A stretch of 29,482 nt of DNA. Source: a virus. Shown piece after piece: positions 5,925-14,132 of the stretch. The position numbers and the translations under genes are program-made. Below the pieces are notes generated by a model. That model was not told the origin of the DNA and did not search any database. It saw nothing but the letters and a program-made list of their open reading frames with translations. Location: positions 1-29,482 of IMG/VR virus record IMGVR_UViG_3300034374_003180; one strand, given 5' to 3'. Every line of letters starts with the position of its first letter. Within the stretch, counting starts at the first letter, position 1.

Positions 5925-6246
5925 TTTACCATTCTTTGAAATGGCTTTAGGGAAATTAACAGAGCCAGTAACTTCCAAATGGCTGTTTGGGCGTGTCGCA
6001 ACGCTGCAAGCCCATTACTATACGCAAGCGATGCCAGAAGAATTACTAGAGGCTTTAGGCATGGACTGGTATGAAGAGCTAAAAGACTTCCCTGCATGGG
6101 CTATCAGCAATGCTTGCAGATGGTGGATGAGCGCAGACAATGAAAAGCGAAGATACAAGCCAGTTTGCGGCGATATATCAGCAAGAGCAAAAACCGAATT
6201 GGGTATCGCCAGCATTATTAAATTACGCCTAAAACAACACGCTTGA
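5869..6246 (+). CDS. Hypothetical replication-module protein, candidate helicase loader, 125 aa
   Basis: The frame overlaps the end of the initiator gene by 56 bases if the ATG at 5869 is used; the same frame stays open back to 5737, so the exact start is uncertain. The product contains HYYTQAMPEELLEALGMDWY, then DFPAWAISNACRWWMS, then YKPVCGDISARAKTE, a layout I remember from uncharacterised proteins of alphaproteobacterial phages and elements. Its position directly after an O-like gene is that of lambda P or phage helicase loaders, which is the only functional hint. No ATP-binding motif is visible. Confidence 0.65.
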   Translation: MLKQCCQHLVNSQIDCKDDLPFFEMALGKLTEPVTSKWLFGRVATLQAHYYTQAMPEELLEALGMDWYEELKDFPAWAISNACRWWMSADNEKRRYKPVCGDISARAKTELGIASIIKLRLKQHA

Positions 6247-6295
6247 TAATATATCTAACATGATTTAGGAATAAATAAACATACGGAGGTAAAAA

Positions 6296-6871
6296 ATGAG
6301 CCAGTGGGCGGCAAAAGAGATCGAACAGATTGCAGTTGAAGATTTAATTCCATACGACAGAAACCCTAAAATTCATCCAGATACTCAAGTCAAACAGCTT
6401 GCAAATAGTATCCGTGAATGGGGTTGGACTATGCCTATTCTAGTAGATGAAAACACACAGGTAATTGCGGGGCATGGGCGTCTATTCGCAGCCAAAGAGT
6501 TAGACATGAAAGAGGTTCCTTGTATTAGAGCTACTGGATGGACGGAACAGCAAAAGAAAGCCTATGTTATTGCAGATAATAAACTTGCAGAAAATGGCGA
6601 GTGGGACACTAATGAGTATTTTTCTCAGCTAAAGGAAATGAGTAATGACGGCTTTGATCTGGGACTTATGGGTGTTGATATTGATATGTCAGCTTTTAAC
6701 TATAACCCAGTATATGAGCCAACATTTGATGCGTCAGAGATTGACGAAAGCAAGATGGTAAAGGCAGACCAATATATGCAGCGCGACCAAGAGAACAGAT
6801 TGATGGGTCGGGAGGGGACAGAAGTAATCTGCCCTCATTGCATGGAAACATTCGTATTTACGGGTAGATAA
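6296..6871 (+). CDS. ParB/Srx-fold protein with C-terminal CxxC, 191 aa
   Basis: ParB-type N-terminal domain: DLIPYDRNPKIHPD (residues 17-30), then IREWGWTMPILVDE and the signature VIAGHGRLFAA (56-66; cf. the GxxR motif), and VIADNKLAEN (91-100). Related proteins occur alone or fused to DNA adenine methyltransferases in phages; here the methylase part is absent and the C-terminus has C179-x2-C182 (ICPHCMETFVF), half of a zinc knuckle. ParB-fold proteins of this class may bind CTP or cleave DNA; neither is shown. A strong CGGAGGT site precedes the ATG. It opens a six-gene packed cluster. Confidence 0.85.
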   Translation: MSQWAAKEIEQIAVEDLIPYDRNPKIHPDTQVKQLANSIREWGWTMPILVDENTQVIAGHGRLFAAKELDMKEVPCIRATGWTEQQKKAYVIADNKLAENGEWDTNEYFSQLKEMSNDGFDLGLMGVDIDMSAFNYNPVYEPTFDASEIDESKMVKADQYMQRDQENRLMGREGTEVICPHCMETFVFTGR

Positions 6872-7167
6872 TGTCCATAGAAAGATTGTCAGAGAACTTG
6901 AGGAACGCGACCTATAAGTTCGCAAAGACAATGCCCTACATGCCGCATTTCTACACTGTTGGAAAAACGTGGGATGACTACAAAGAATTTCTTTGGACAT
7001 GTCATGCAATACAGGAACATGGGATTAAGCAGCAGTTTTTCAAAGACCCTAGAAAATACTTTTATTTAGATGGTTGGCGATATTGGATTATGGACAAAGA
7101 CCCCAATGACGCGGCAATCATAAACCGAGAGCGTGAAACAATTAGGATGCCAAAATGGTCAGAATAA
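6871..7167 (+). CDS. Conserved small phage protein, 98 aa
   Basis: Starts in a TAATG junction with the ParB-like gene and overlaps the next start by 13 bases. Motifs MPHFYTVGKTWDDYKEF, then IQEHGIKQQFF and YLDGWRYWIMD resemble a family of small phage proteins I remember (MPHxYTxRxxWD...GYxYWTMG) usually found near DNA-modification genes; their function is unknown. Aromatic-rich, soluble, no transmembrane segment. Confidence 0.7.
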   Translation: MSIERLSENLRNATYKFAKTMPYMPHFYTVGKTWDDYKEFLWTCHAIQEHGIKQQFFKDPRKYFYLDGWRYWIMDKDPNDAAIINRERETIRMPKWSE

Positions 7168-7724
7168 TTGTAAAAGCTATGCCATCCAGACAGCCGTATA
7201 TTGATTATTTACGGAAATATTTGCCGCAAGCCGAATTTTGCATGGACCAAGGTAAAGGCGCATTTGATACTTTTTTGCGTGCTTTGAAAATGGCTGGTAC
7301 AGAGCCATGCATACATATGGAAGAAGATGTCATTTTGACCGATGGGTTTTACAACAAGATACATGAGATCATAGCAAAAAAGCCCAATAACTTTATACAG
7401 TTTTTTTCGATGCGGCAGAAGGACCTTACAGAAGGTTCGCGTTGGGATAATAATTTTCTAATGAACCAATGTTGGTATGCACCAATGTTCTATTCGGAAA
7501 AGATGCTTAAGTATGCGATGGGATGGTACTTGAAAAATGGAAAAATACACCCAACAGGAACAGATACTATGGTGTGTGATTGGTTAAAGTCTCGCAAGGA
7601 AAAGTATTGGATACACTGCCCAAGTCTTGTTGATCATCGAATTGGCAAGTCAGCTATAGACCCGCGCCGTTCTTCTAAGCGTCAATCACTAACATTTAGG
7701 AATGGTATATATGACGATTTATAA
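7155..7724 (+). CDS. Glycosyltransferase-like protein (GT-A type), 189 aa
   Basis: Small single-domain protein beginning MVRIIVKAMPSRQPYIDYL, a Rossmann-type strand. The segment CIHMEEDVILTDGFYNKI (about residues 53-70) has the acidic EEDV turn that replaces the DxD metal motif in several GT-A families, followed by QCWYAPMFYSEKML and PTGTDTMVCDWL. Such proteins lie in phage gene sets near methyltransferases. Targets could be a modified DNA base or a surface sugar; the neighbours favour DNA but do not prove it. AGGA lies 9 bases before the ATG; both ends overlap neighbours. Confidence 0.65.
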   Translation: MVRIIVKAMPSRQPYIDYLRKYLPQAEFCMDQGKGAFDTFLRALKMAGTEPCIHMEEDVILTDGFYNKIHEIIAKKPNNFIQFFSMRQKDLTEGSRWDNNFLMNQCWYAPMFYSEKMLKYAMGWYLKNGKIHPTGTDTMVCDWLKSRKEKYWIHCPSLVDHRIGKSAIDPRRSSKRQSLTFRNGIYDDL

Positions 7725-8307
7725 CTCAGCATTAAAAAACGGCACAAAGCAATTCGAGGGATACCCGCCCACACAAAGGTTTGAACATGAGGGCTGCATC
7801 GGTATGCGGCGTAACATAATAACCGAGGGGTATTTTGCAGAGTTAGAAACCTGTGATATTATTTATTGCGAGCCACCATTCCCTGCGGGAGTAAAGGTGT
7901 TTGATGAGCGAGCTAAAGAAAAGACATCATCTTATAACGATTTTGCCCACCAGTTTGCAGTGCTTTGGGAAAGACTTTCACACAAACCAAGATTGGCTAT
8001 TACTAACAAGCGGTTAGAAAAAGCACTTCCAAAACCAGATGTGCAAGTAAAAGTCAGGCTGAATACCAATTGGGAAACACTTAGCTGTTGGGGCATAACA
8101 CCACCTAGCGGAATGAGTAATCTAGGGGTGTGTGAATATCTGGGTAAGACATTCAATAGAATGGGGGATATTACATGCGGCTATGGTGTTCCTGTCTTGC
8201 ACTTTAAGAAAGTAAAATCTGGCAATACATTTGTAGCATCAGATTATGACGCTCACTGCATTACAGTTTTAAGGATGTTGATGAATGAAAATACACCTCA
8301 AAGATAA
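7711..8307 (+). CDS. Divergent DNA methyltransferase-like protein, 198 aa
   Basis: TTAGGA nine bases upstream supports the ATG at 7711 rather than that at 7702. CDIIYCEPPFPAG (residues 48-60) resembles motif IV of amino-methyltransferases ([DNS]PP[YFW]) but with E in the first place. Later GDITCGYG (152-159) and SDYDAHCI (177-184) resemble the motif I region (DPxxGxG) and the acidic SAM-binding turn, giving the permuted IV-then-I order. The E and the changed glycines make activity uncertain. It may be a catalytic relative acting on another substrate. It ends overlapping the PAPS-reductase-like gene by 23 bases. Confidence 0.6.
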   Translation: MTIYNSALKNGTKQFEGYPPTQRFEHEGCIGMRRNIITEGYFAELETCDIIYCEPPFPAGVKVFDERAKEKTSSYNDFAHQFAVLWERLSHKPRLAITNKRLEKALPKPDVQVKVRLNTNWETLSCWGITPPSGMSNLGVCEYLGKTFNRMGDITCGYGVPVLHFKKVKSGNTFVASDYDAHCITVLRMLMNENTPQR

Positions 8308-9442
8308 TGTTTGCGATGCAGCATTAGAGCGTATTCGTTACATCTTTGACGAGTTTGAGAACGTAATAGTATCGTTTTCAGGCGGCAAGGATAGCACAGT
8401 AACCCTTGAGATGGCGTTAATCGTTGCGCGTGAAAGAAATCGCTTGCCGCTTAAAGTATTATTTTTAGATCAGGAAGCCGAATGGCAGTGCGTAATTGAC
8501 TATGTGCAAGAAGTCATGGAGCGGGATGAGATTGAACCGATGTGGTTTCAAATGCCCATCCGTTTGACCAATAGTACATCGAATGAGCAACACTATCTGC
8601 ATTGTTGGGAGGACGGTAGCGAATGGATGCGCGAAAAAGTCCCTTACGCTATTACAGAAAACGATTATGGCACAGATCGGTTCCACGAACTTTTCCCCGC
8701 AATATACAAAAAGCACTGGGATGGGCAAAGGCTTGCTGTTTTGGCAGGGATCAGGGCAGAAGAAAGCCCCGCTCGACTAGCGGGACTAACAACGGCGGCG
8801 ACTTATAAGTGGGTTACATGGGGTAAACATCCAAACAAAAGCCGAGAGCATTACAATTTCTACCCCCTGTATGATTGGTCATATACTGATATTTGGAAAT
8901 CCATCCATGACAATAATTGGTCATATTCCAAAGCGTATGATTACTTTTATCAATATGGAGTAAGCCCAACCAAGATGCGCGTGTCAAATCTTCACCATGA
9001 AACAGCAGTTCATCAGTTGTTTTATTTACAGGAGATTGAGCGAGACACATGGAACAAGCTGACAAAGCGTCTAGGCGGTATTAATCAGGCACGGCATATG
9101 ACGAAAGAGGATATGTTCCAAGCCAAGAAACTTCCATATATGTTCAAGGATTGGAAAGAATACAGAGATCATCTGTTGATAAATCTTGTTACTGATCATG
9201 ATTACCAAGAGGCCATGCGTAAGAAGTTCGCGCAGATGGACAATGTTTATGCTGCAATGAAAGATATATCCAAGCTGCATAAGGTGCATGTTGCTACAGT
9301 CTTAGCACAGGATATTGATTTCACTAAATGCAGTAATTTCGAGCAAGGGCCGTATGCTATAACTTATCGTCGTTGGAAGCGCGGCGACACGAAGTTTGTG
9401 CAGCGGTCAGAACATAGGGACTGGATACCAGTAAAGACATGA
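8285..9442 (+). CDS. ibrA: IbrA-like PAPS reductase-family ATP pyrophosphatase (DUF3440-type), 385 aa
   Basis: The PP-loop VSFSGGKDSTVTL (SGGKDS at 32-37) marks an adenine-nucleotide alpha hydrolase of the PAPS reductase family, followed by VLFLDQEAEW. The second half (YPLYDWSYTDIWKSI, YDYFYQYGVSPTKMRVSNL) has the extended region seen in DUF3440/IbrA proteins; assimilatory PAPS reductases are shorter and have a C-terminal ECGxH, absent here. IbrA with IbrB regulates immunoglobulin-binding genes in E. coli; its chemistry is unknown. The ATGA overlap with the downstream ParB-like gene reproduces the IbrA-IbrB pair. Confidence 0.87.
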   Translation: MKIHLKDNVCDAALERIRYIFDEFENVIVSFSGGKDSTVTLEMALIVARERNRLPLKVLFLDQEAEWQCVIDYVQEVMERDEIEPMWFQMPIRLTNSTSNEQHYLHCWEDGSEWMREKVPYAITENDYGTDRFHELFPAIYKKHWDGQRLAVLAGIRAEESPARLAGLTTAATYKWVTWGKHPNKSREHYNFYPLYDWSYTDIWKSIHDNNWSYSKAYDYFYQYGVSPTKMRVSNLHHETAVHQLFYLQEIERDTWNKLTKRLGGINQARHMTKEDMFQAKKLPYMFKDWKEYRDHLLINLVTDHDYQEAMRKKFAQMDNVYAAMKDISKLHKVHVATVLAQDIDFTKCSNFEQGPYAITYRRWKRGDTKFVQRSEHRDWIPVKT

Positions 9443-10101
9443 AGATCATTAGTCAACTAGAGCAAGCCTTACATGGGCTAAGTGAGAACGACAAAATAGA
9501 AATGATCGAAAAGATCAAAGATCACTTGCATAAGGAAAGCCCAATCCAACAGCCCGTTGATCGGGTCTATTGGGTTGATGTTGATAAAGTAGAGGCTAAC
9601 GATTACAACCCCAACAGTGTAGCGGGTAAAGAAATGCGTTTGCTTTACACCTCAATCAAGCATGACGGATACACGCAGCCCGTAGTAACCATCTATGACG
9701 AAGAAAAAGGCAAGTATGTCATCGTAGATGGGTTTCACCGCTATTTTATCTGTAAGAGCAATCAGGACATCAGAGATCGTAACAAGGGCAGACTGCCCAT
9801 CGTTGTCATTGAGAAAGACATCAATGATCGTATGGCCTCAACAGTCCGTCACAATCGGGCCAGAGGCGCACACTCAGTCGATGGCATGGCGAACATGGTA
9901 TTCTCTATGTTAGAGGAAGGTTGGGGCGATGCGGAAATCTGTAACCAGTTGGGTATGGAGCCAGAAGAATTATTGCGGCTAAAGCATATTACTGGCTTCT
10001 CAAAGCTATTTGTAGATGCCGAATACAAAAAGGCATGGGTAACTAAACAGCAAATCTTGATTAAAAAGAAGTGGCAAGATGAGCATGGGGTTGACCAATA
10101 G
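9439..10101 (+). CDS. ibrB: IbrB-like ParB nuclease-domain protein, 220 aa
   Basis: A 35-residue helical N-terminus, then a ParB domain with VDVDKVEANDYNPNSV (46-61), a KHDGYTQPVV turn and the IVDGFHRYF signature (95-103), and TVRHNRARGAHS later; the C-terminal half contains a helix-turn-helix-like EICNQLGMEPEELLRLK. The VDGFHR form is typical of IbrB-like proteins paired with PAPS-reductase-like IbrA. Overlap by 4 bases with the upstream gene implies fixed stoichiometry. In this phage it could act on DNA with IbrA or as a transcription regulator. It is a second, distinct ParB-fold protein in the cluster. Confidence 0.85.
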   Translation: MKIISQLEQALHGLSENDKIEMIEKIKDHLHKESPIQQPVDRVYWVDVDKVEANDYNPNSVAGKEMRLLYTSIKHDGYTQPVVTIYDEEKGKYVIVDGFHRYFICKSNQDIRDRNKGRLPIVVIEKDINDRMASTVRHNRARGAHSVDGMANMVFSMLEEGWGDAEICNQLGMEPEELLRLKHITGFSKLFVDAEYKKAWVTKQQILIKKKWQDEHGVDQ

Positions 10102-10145
10102 CTTACCGCTGGTAAAAAGTGAAAATAAGTGATAATGTTGGTGAC

Positions 10146-10766
10146 ATGAGTAACAAAATAGAAGAGGCGCTACGCCGAAAGATCAAAGAAGAGTTTGTTC
10201 ATGGCTACATCGATGAAAACGGTGTGCGCCAATACCCCTCTATTATAGCTCTATCCAAGCGACACGATGTTGCTAATGTTTCCCTGCACAGATGGTCAAA
10301 AAAAGAAGATTGGCAGGGGGAAAAGAACAAAGTGCAGACCGAATATGAATTAGCGGTGCAAAGAGAGCGTCAACAATTAATGGTGCAAAATGGCACCTTA
10401 TTAGACGATAGGTCAATCAATCTTGCTTTTGGGATGATGAGCGATGTAGCAAGGCGCTTAACCGAAGATCAAGAAAACAGAAAAACATTGAACGAAATTC
10501 TTAATATCCCAAGTGCTCAAGAAAGAGATGAGCAACTAAGAAAGTTCAACACTAAACATAAAATTCTGACAGCGCATGATTTAAACTCAATTGCGGGGGT
10601 TGTGGCTACTGCTCAAAAGATCGGCAAATTAGCACTTGGTCAGGCTCAAGAGATTAGCAAGGTTTCCGCTCATGTTACAGCACCAGATAGTTTACGACAG
10701 GTTATCGCAGACTTGGACGAACTTGCCGCAGCGAAGTCATCAACAGCAAAGCACACTATACAGTGA
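10146..10766 (+). CDS. terS: Terminase small subunit-like protein, 206 aa
   Basis: Directly upstream of the large terminase and with the right domain order: an N-terminal helix-turn-helix (SIIALSKRHDVANVSLHRWS, then KKEDWQ), a long charged helical middle, and a C-terminal helix for contacting the large subunit. Small terminases recognise the packaging site on phage DNA. An in-frame GTG at 10119 would add nine residues; neither start has a clear ribosome site. The end overlaps the large subunit gene by about 95 bases depending on the latter's start. Confidence 0.75.
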   Translation: MSNKIEEALRRKIKEEFVHGYIDENGVRQYPSIIALSKRHDVANVSLHRWSKKEDWQGEKNKVQTEYELAVQRERQQLMVQNGTLLDDRSINLAFGMMSDVARRLTEDQENRKTLNEILNIPSAQERDEQLRKFNTKHKILTAHDLNSIAGVVATAQKIGKLALGQAQEISKVSAHVTAPDSLRQVIADLDELAAAKSSTAKHTIQ

Positions 10767-11967
10767 TTGGCTGAAAATGGCTCGACCAGAGCAAATTACC
10801 CCTGTTGGGGATTGGAATGTCTGGTTAATCTTAGCGGGGCGTGGTTGGGGCAAGACAATGACGGGGGCATTTGATACGATGATCTATGCCCTTAACAATC
10901 CAGAAAGCCGTGTAGCTGTAGTCGTTCCTACATTTGGCGATCTTCGCCGTGTAGCTTTTGGTGGTGTTTCTGGTATACTCAAGTGGTTACCAGATGAGTG
11001 CTTGCTAAAAGGCAGAGGTCAAGGATACTCCTCATCAGCGCAAGAAATAAGGCTTTACAATGGCTCATTGATACAAGGCTTTGCGGCTACAGAGCCAGAA
11101 CGACTTAGGGGGCCACAGTTTCATAGGGCTTGGTGCGACGAGGTTGCAGCTTGGTTTTATCCAGAAGCTTTTGACCAACTAATGTTTGGCTTGCGTCTAG
11201 GCGAAAATCCGCAATGCGTTATTACAACAACACCAAAGCCGAATGAGCTTACCCGTTCATTGATCAAGAGAACTGGTACTGTTGTGACTAGGGGTAGCAC
11301 GTTTGACAATGCTGCAAATCTTGCTCCCGCCGCATTGCAGCAATTGAAAGAAAAATATGACGGGACAAGGCTTGGCAGACAAGAGCTTTACGCAGAGGTG
11401 CTTGATGATATAGAAGGCGCACTCTGGTCTTGGTCTATGATTGAGGGAAGTAGACTTTCAGATCAAAATTTACCAGAGCTTCAAAGAATTGTGGTAGCTT
11501 TGGACCCCGCTGTTACAAGCGGTGACGATAGCGATGAAACAGGGATAATTGTTGCAGCAAGGGGTGAAAATGATGAGTTTTATGTGTTAGAAGATGCTAC
11601 AATGAAGGCAAGTCCCGATGGGTGGGCGCGAAAAGCGGTAGAGCTTTACCACAAATATAACGCGGATCGAATTATCGCAGAAGTAAACAACGGTGGAGAT
11701 TTGGTCGAAAGAGTGGTAAGAACTATAGAGAGAGTTCCTTACTCAGCAGTTCGCGCTAGTCGTGGTAAGCTAGTAAGGGCTGAACCGATTGCGGCGCTTT
11801 ATGAGCAAAGGAAAGTTCATCATGTCAAAGAATTTAAAGAGTTGGAGGACCAATTGATTTCATATACTCCAACATCCAAATCGTCACCTGACAGATTGGA
11901 CGCCCTTGTATGGGCTTTGACAGAGTTATCGCAGCGTAGTGGCAAGCCATCGTGGAGAATAAGTTAA
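10672..11967 (+). CDS. terL: Terminase large subunit, 431 aa
   Basis: ATP-driven packaging motor and nuclease. ATPase domain: LAGRGWGKT is Walker A (about residues 53-61 of this start) and AWCDE is Walker B with catalytic E. Nuclease domain: VALDPAVTSGDDSDETGI supplies the first aspartates and SPDRLDALVWAL the last metal-binding aspartates. Length is normal for the family seen with HK97 heads. The frame opens at a TTG at 10636; the ATG at 10672 has AAGG nine bases upstream, while an ATG at 10777 would start only ten residues before the conserved GDWNVWL. Start therefore uncertain. Confidence 0.93.
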   Translation: MLQHQIVYDRLSQTWTNLPQRSHQQQSTLYSDWLKMARPEQITPVGDWNVWLILAGRGWGKTMTGAFDTMIYALNNPESRVAVVVPTFGDLRRVAFGGVSGILKWLPDECLLKGRGQGYSSSAQEIRLYNGSLIQGFAATEPERLRGPQFHRAWCDEVAAWFYPEAFDQLMFGLRLGENPQCVITTTPKPNELTRSLIKRTGTVVTRGSTFDNAANLAPAALQQLKEKYDGTRLGRQELYAEVLDDIEGALWSWSMIEGSRLSDQNLPELQRIVVALDPAVTSGDDSDETGIIVAARGENDEFYVLEDATMKASPDGWARKAVELYHKYNADRIIAEVNNGGDLVERVVRTIERVPYSAVRASRGKLVRAEPIAALYEQRKVHHVKEFKELEDQLISYTPTSKSSPDRLDALVWALTELSQRSGKPSWRIS

Positions 11968-14132
11968 TGGGTATTTTCGACAATCTGCGCAGCGCAGTAT
12001 TTGGGCAAAGATTTGAGATCAAGGAAGCACCAAAGGTCTATGTTCAAGGCGCGATGATGAATTATACAAGGCGCGATAACTTCAAGGCTTATGCCAAAGA
12101 GGGGTATCAAGAGAACGCTATTGTGTACCGCTGTGTTAATGAGATAGCAAACGGGGCTGCATCTATTCCGTTCAAGGTCTATCAGGGGGATGTAGAACTT
12201 GAAAGCCACCCTCTTATAAGCCTGTTAGAAAGACCAAACCCGATGCAAGCAAGCGTCGAATACTTTCAAGCATTGTATTCATTTCTTTTGCTATCTGGTA
12301 ATAGTTACGCTCTGTCCTCTGGTGTTAACCAGATACCTACAGAGCTTTACCTTCTTCGACCAGATAGGGTTGAAATTGAGCCAAGCGACACATCAATCCC
12401 AAAAAGTTACAAGTATAAGCTTAACAGCCAAGTGGTAGCGCGATATGAAGCTGATCCCGTAACAGGACAGTCTGAGGTTAAGCACTTTAAGCTTTGGAAC
12501 CCCTTAGATGATTATTTGGGTCTATCACCCTTAATGGCGGCGGCTGTTGATCTTGATCAGCATAACATGATTGCAAAGCACAATATTGGGTTGCTTAATA
12601 ACGGGGCGCGGCCTTCGGGTGCAATTGTGTTTAAGCCACAAGATGATCTTGGCAATGCCATGACATTGACTGAAACGCAAAGACAGCAAGTAATGCGTGA
12701 CTTAGAGGCTAGATTTACGGGTGAAAAGAACGCTGGTCGCCCTATGCTTTTAGAAGGCGACTTTGATTGGAAAGAGATGGCTATGTCACCGCGTGATATG
12801 GACTTCTTGCAAAACAAGCATATGGCTGCAAAGGACATTGCGCTTTGTTTCGGGGTTCCCTCTCAGCTTATCGGGATACCTGACAGCCAAACCTATGCGA
12901 ATGTTCAAGAGGCGCGTCTTGCGCTATATGAGGAAACCATCATTCCTCTAGCGCGTAGAGTTGAGAGCGACCTTAACGAATGGTTGGCGCCTAGTTTTGG
13001 TGACGATATTTCAATAGAATATGATATTGATGCTATACCAGCGATGACGGAGCGCCGCCGCCGTATATATGAAAATGTTACAAATGCGGTTGCACAAGGC
13101 ATAATAAGCCGTAATGAAGCGAGAGAGAGACTAGGATTAGAGCCTATCAATGGTGGTGATGAGGTTTACATCGCGGCTAATCTCTTTCCCCTTGGTGGCC
13201 CAGACATAGCGCCAAGCGAGGGTCAAACACCAGAAGAAGCAGGTAAGCAAGCTTACGGAGAGCAAAAGCTTGACTTTTATCCAGATGGTGAAGAGGTTCC
13301 CGACAACTTACCAGATGCTTATCGTATGGGGGATGGTGAAGAGCGGTGCGGCAACTGCATGCACTATGATCAGCAATATTGTGATTTATTTGATGCAGAG
13401 GTCAGGGCGCAGTATGTTTGCGGCAAATGGGAGCCACAAGACGACGAAGAGAAAGCAGAAAGTGATGTTGACACAGTGCCAACAACGGCAATGGCACGAA
13501 ACGCAGAGCGTGGACTTGAGCTTCGCAAAGAGTATGGTCGTGGCGGCACTATCATCGGTGTTACAAGGGCAAATCAGCTAAAGAGCCGCGAGCGTCTTAG
13601 CCCAAGCGTTGTGCGAAGAATGCACAGTTATTTTTCAAGGCACGAAGTAGATAAGAGGGCGCAAGGATTTCGGCGCGGGGAAGATGGTTGGCCTACAGCT
13701 GGATTGGTAGCATGGTTGCTTTGGGGCGGCGATGAGGGTCAAACTTGGGCGGCAAGCAAGGTTAAGCAGCTTGATCGTGAACGCGATAAGATGTGCGAAG
13801 CAGTTGATGAGACAAAAGCGCCTACCAAGATTTCGGATGCAATCAAGAAATCGCTTGCTTCTAAGGTAAAGGAACACAATGACGAATATGGGGATCAAAA
13901 GGGTAAACGGGTAACGCAAGGGATGCTTGAGGCCGTATTCCGTAGAGGCGTTGGCGCTTATCACACCAATCCGCAATCAGTAAGACCTACTGTTCAAGGT
14001 CCAGATCAATGGGGTTTAGGACGTGTAAATGTTTTCTTGAGGGCGGTTAGAACGAATAGGTTCCCAAGTGGTAAATTTGACACCGATCTTTTACCAGAGG
14101 ATCATCCCTTAAAAACAGGAAAAGATAAATGA
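11967..14132 (+). CDS. HK97-type portal protein with long C-terminal extension, 721 aa
   Basis: Portal forms the DNA gate of the head. Residues 1-400 are a normal HK97-family portal (AIVYRCVNEIANGAASIPF, then LLERPNPMQ, ALCFGVPSQLIGIPD and the ERRR helix). Unusually about 300 more residues follow: a cysteine cluster C461, C464, C472, C485 (CGNCMHYDQQYC, YVCGKW), a segment TIIGVTRANQL through MHSYFSRHEVDKR and WLLWGGDEG, and a final segment EHNDEYGDQKGKRVTQGML with GPDQWGLGRVNVFL and TDLLPEDHPL, which I remember from a separate phage domain (DUF5824-type; name not verified). The ATG at 11967 has GGAG 8 bases upstream and overlaps the terminase stop by one base. Confidence 0.92.
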   Translation: MGIFDNLRSAVFGQRFEIKEAPKVYVQGAMMNYTRRDNFKAYAKEGYQENAIVYRCVNEIANGAASIPFKVYQGDVELESHPLISLLERPNPMQASVEYFQALYSFLLLSGNSYALSSGVNQIPTELYLLRPDRVEIEPSDTSIPKSYKYKLNSQVVARYEADPVTGQSEVKHFKLWNPLDDYLGLSPLMAAAVDLDQHNMIAKHNIGLLNNGARPSGAIVFKPQDDLGNAMTLTETQRQQVMRDLEARFTGEKNAGRPMLLEGDFDWKEMAMSPRDMDFLQNKHMAAKDIALCFGVPSQLIGIPDSQTYANVQEARLALYEETIIPLARRVESDLNEWLAPSFGDDISIEYDIDAIPAMTERRRRIYENVTNAVAQGIISRNEARERLGLEPINGGDEVYIAANLFPLGGPDIAPSEGQTPEEAGKQAYGEQKLDFYPDGEEVPDNLPDAYRMGDGEERCGNCMHYDQQYCDLFDAEVRAQYVCGKWEPQDDEEKAESDVDTVPTTAMARNAERGLELRKEYGRGGTIIGVTRANQLKSRERLSPSVVRRMHSYFSRHEVDKRAQGFRRGEDGWPTAGLVAWLLWGGDEGQTWAASKVKQLDRERDKMCEAVDETKAPTKISDAIKKSLASKVKEHNDEYGDQKGKRVTQGMLEAVFRRGVGAYHTNPQSVRPTVQGPDQWGLGRVNVFLRAVRTNRFPSGKFDTDLLPEDHPLKTGKDK

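Noticed and set aside
6247-6295. Possible promoter TTGATA with a 17-bp spacer before the ParB-like gene
   Set aside because: The -10 (TAGGAA) is poor; AT-rich spacer DNA gives such matches by chance.
8285-9442. Assimilatory PAPS reductase (sulfate assimilation) as function of the PP-loop protein
   Set aside because: It lacks the C-terminal ECGxH active-site motif and is much longer, with a DUF3440-type second half and an IbrB-like partner.
7155-10101. Complete Dnd phosphorothioation operon
   Set aside because: Only a PP-loop protein and ParB-fold proteins are present; no DndA cysteine desulfurase, DndD ATPase or DndE was found.
13635-13976. 113-residue leftward frame inside the portal extension, with hydrophobic runs
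   Set aside because: The sense frame has recognisable domain patterns; the antisense hydrophobicity follows from charged sense codons.
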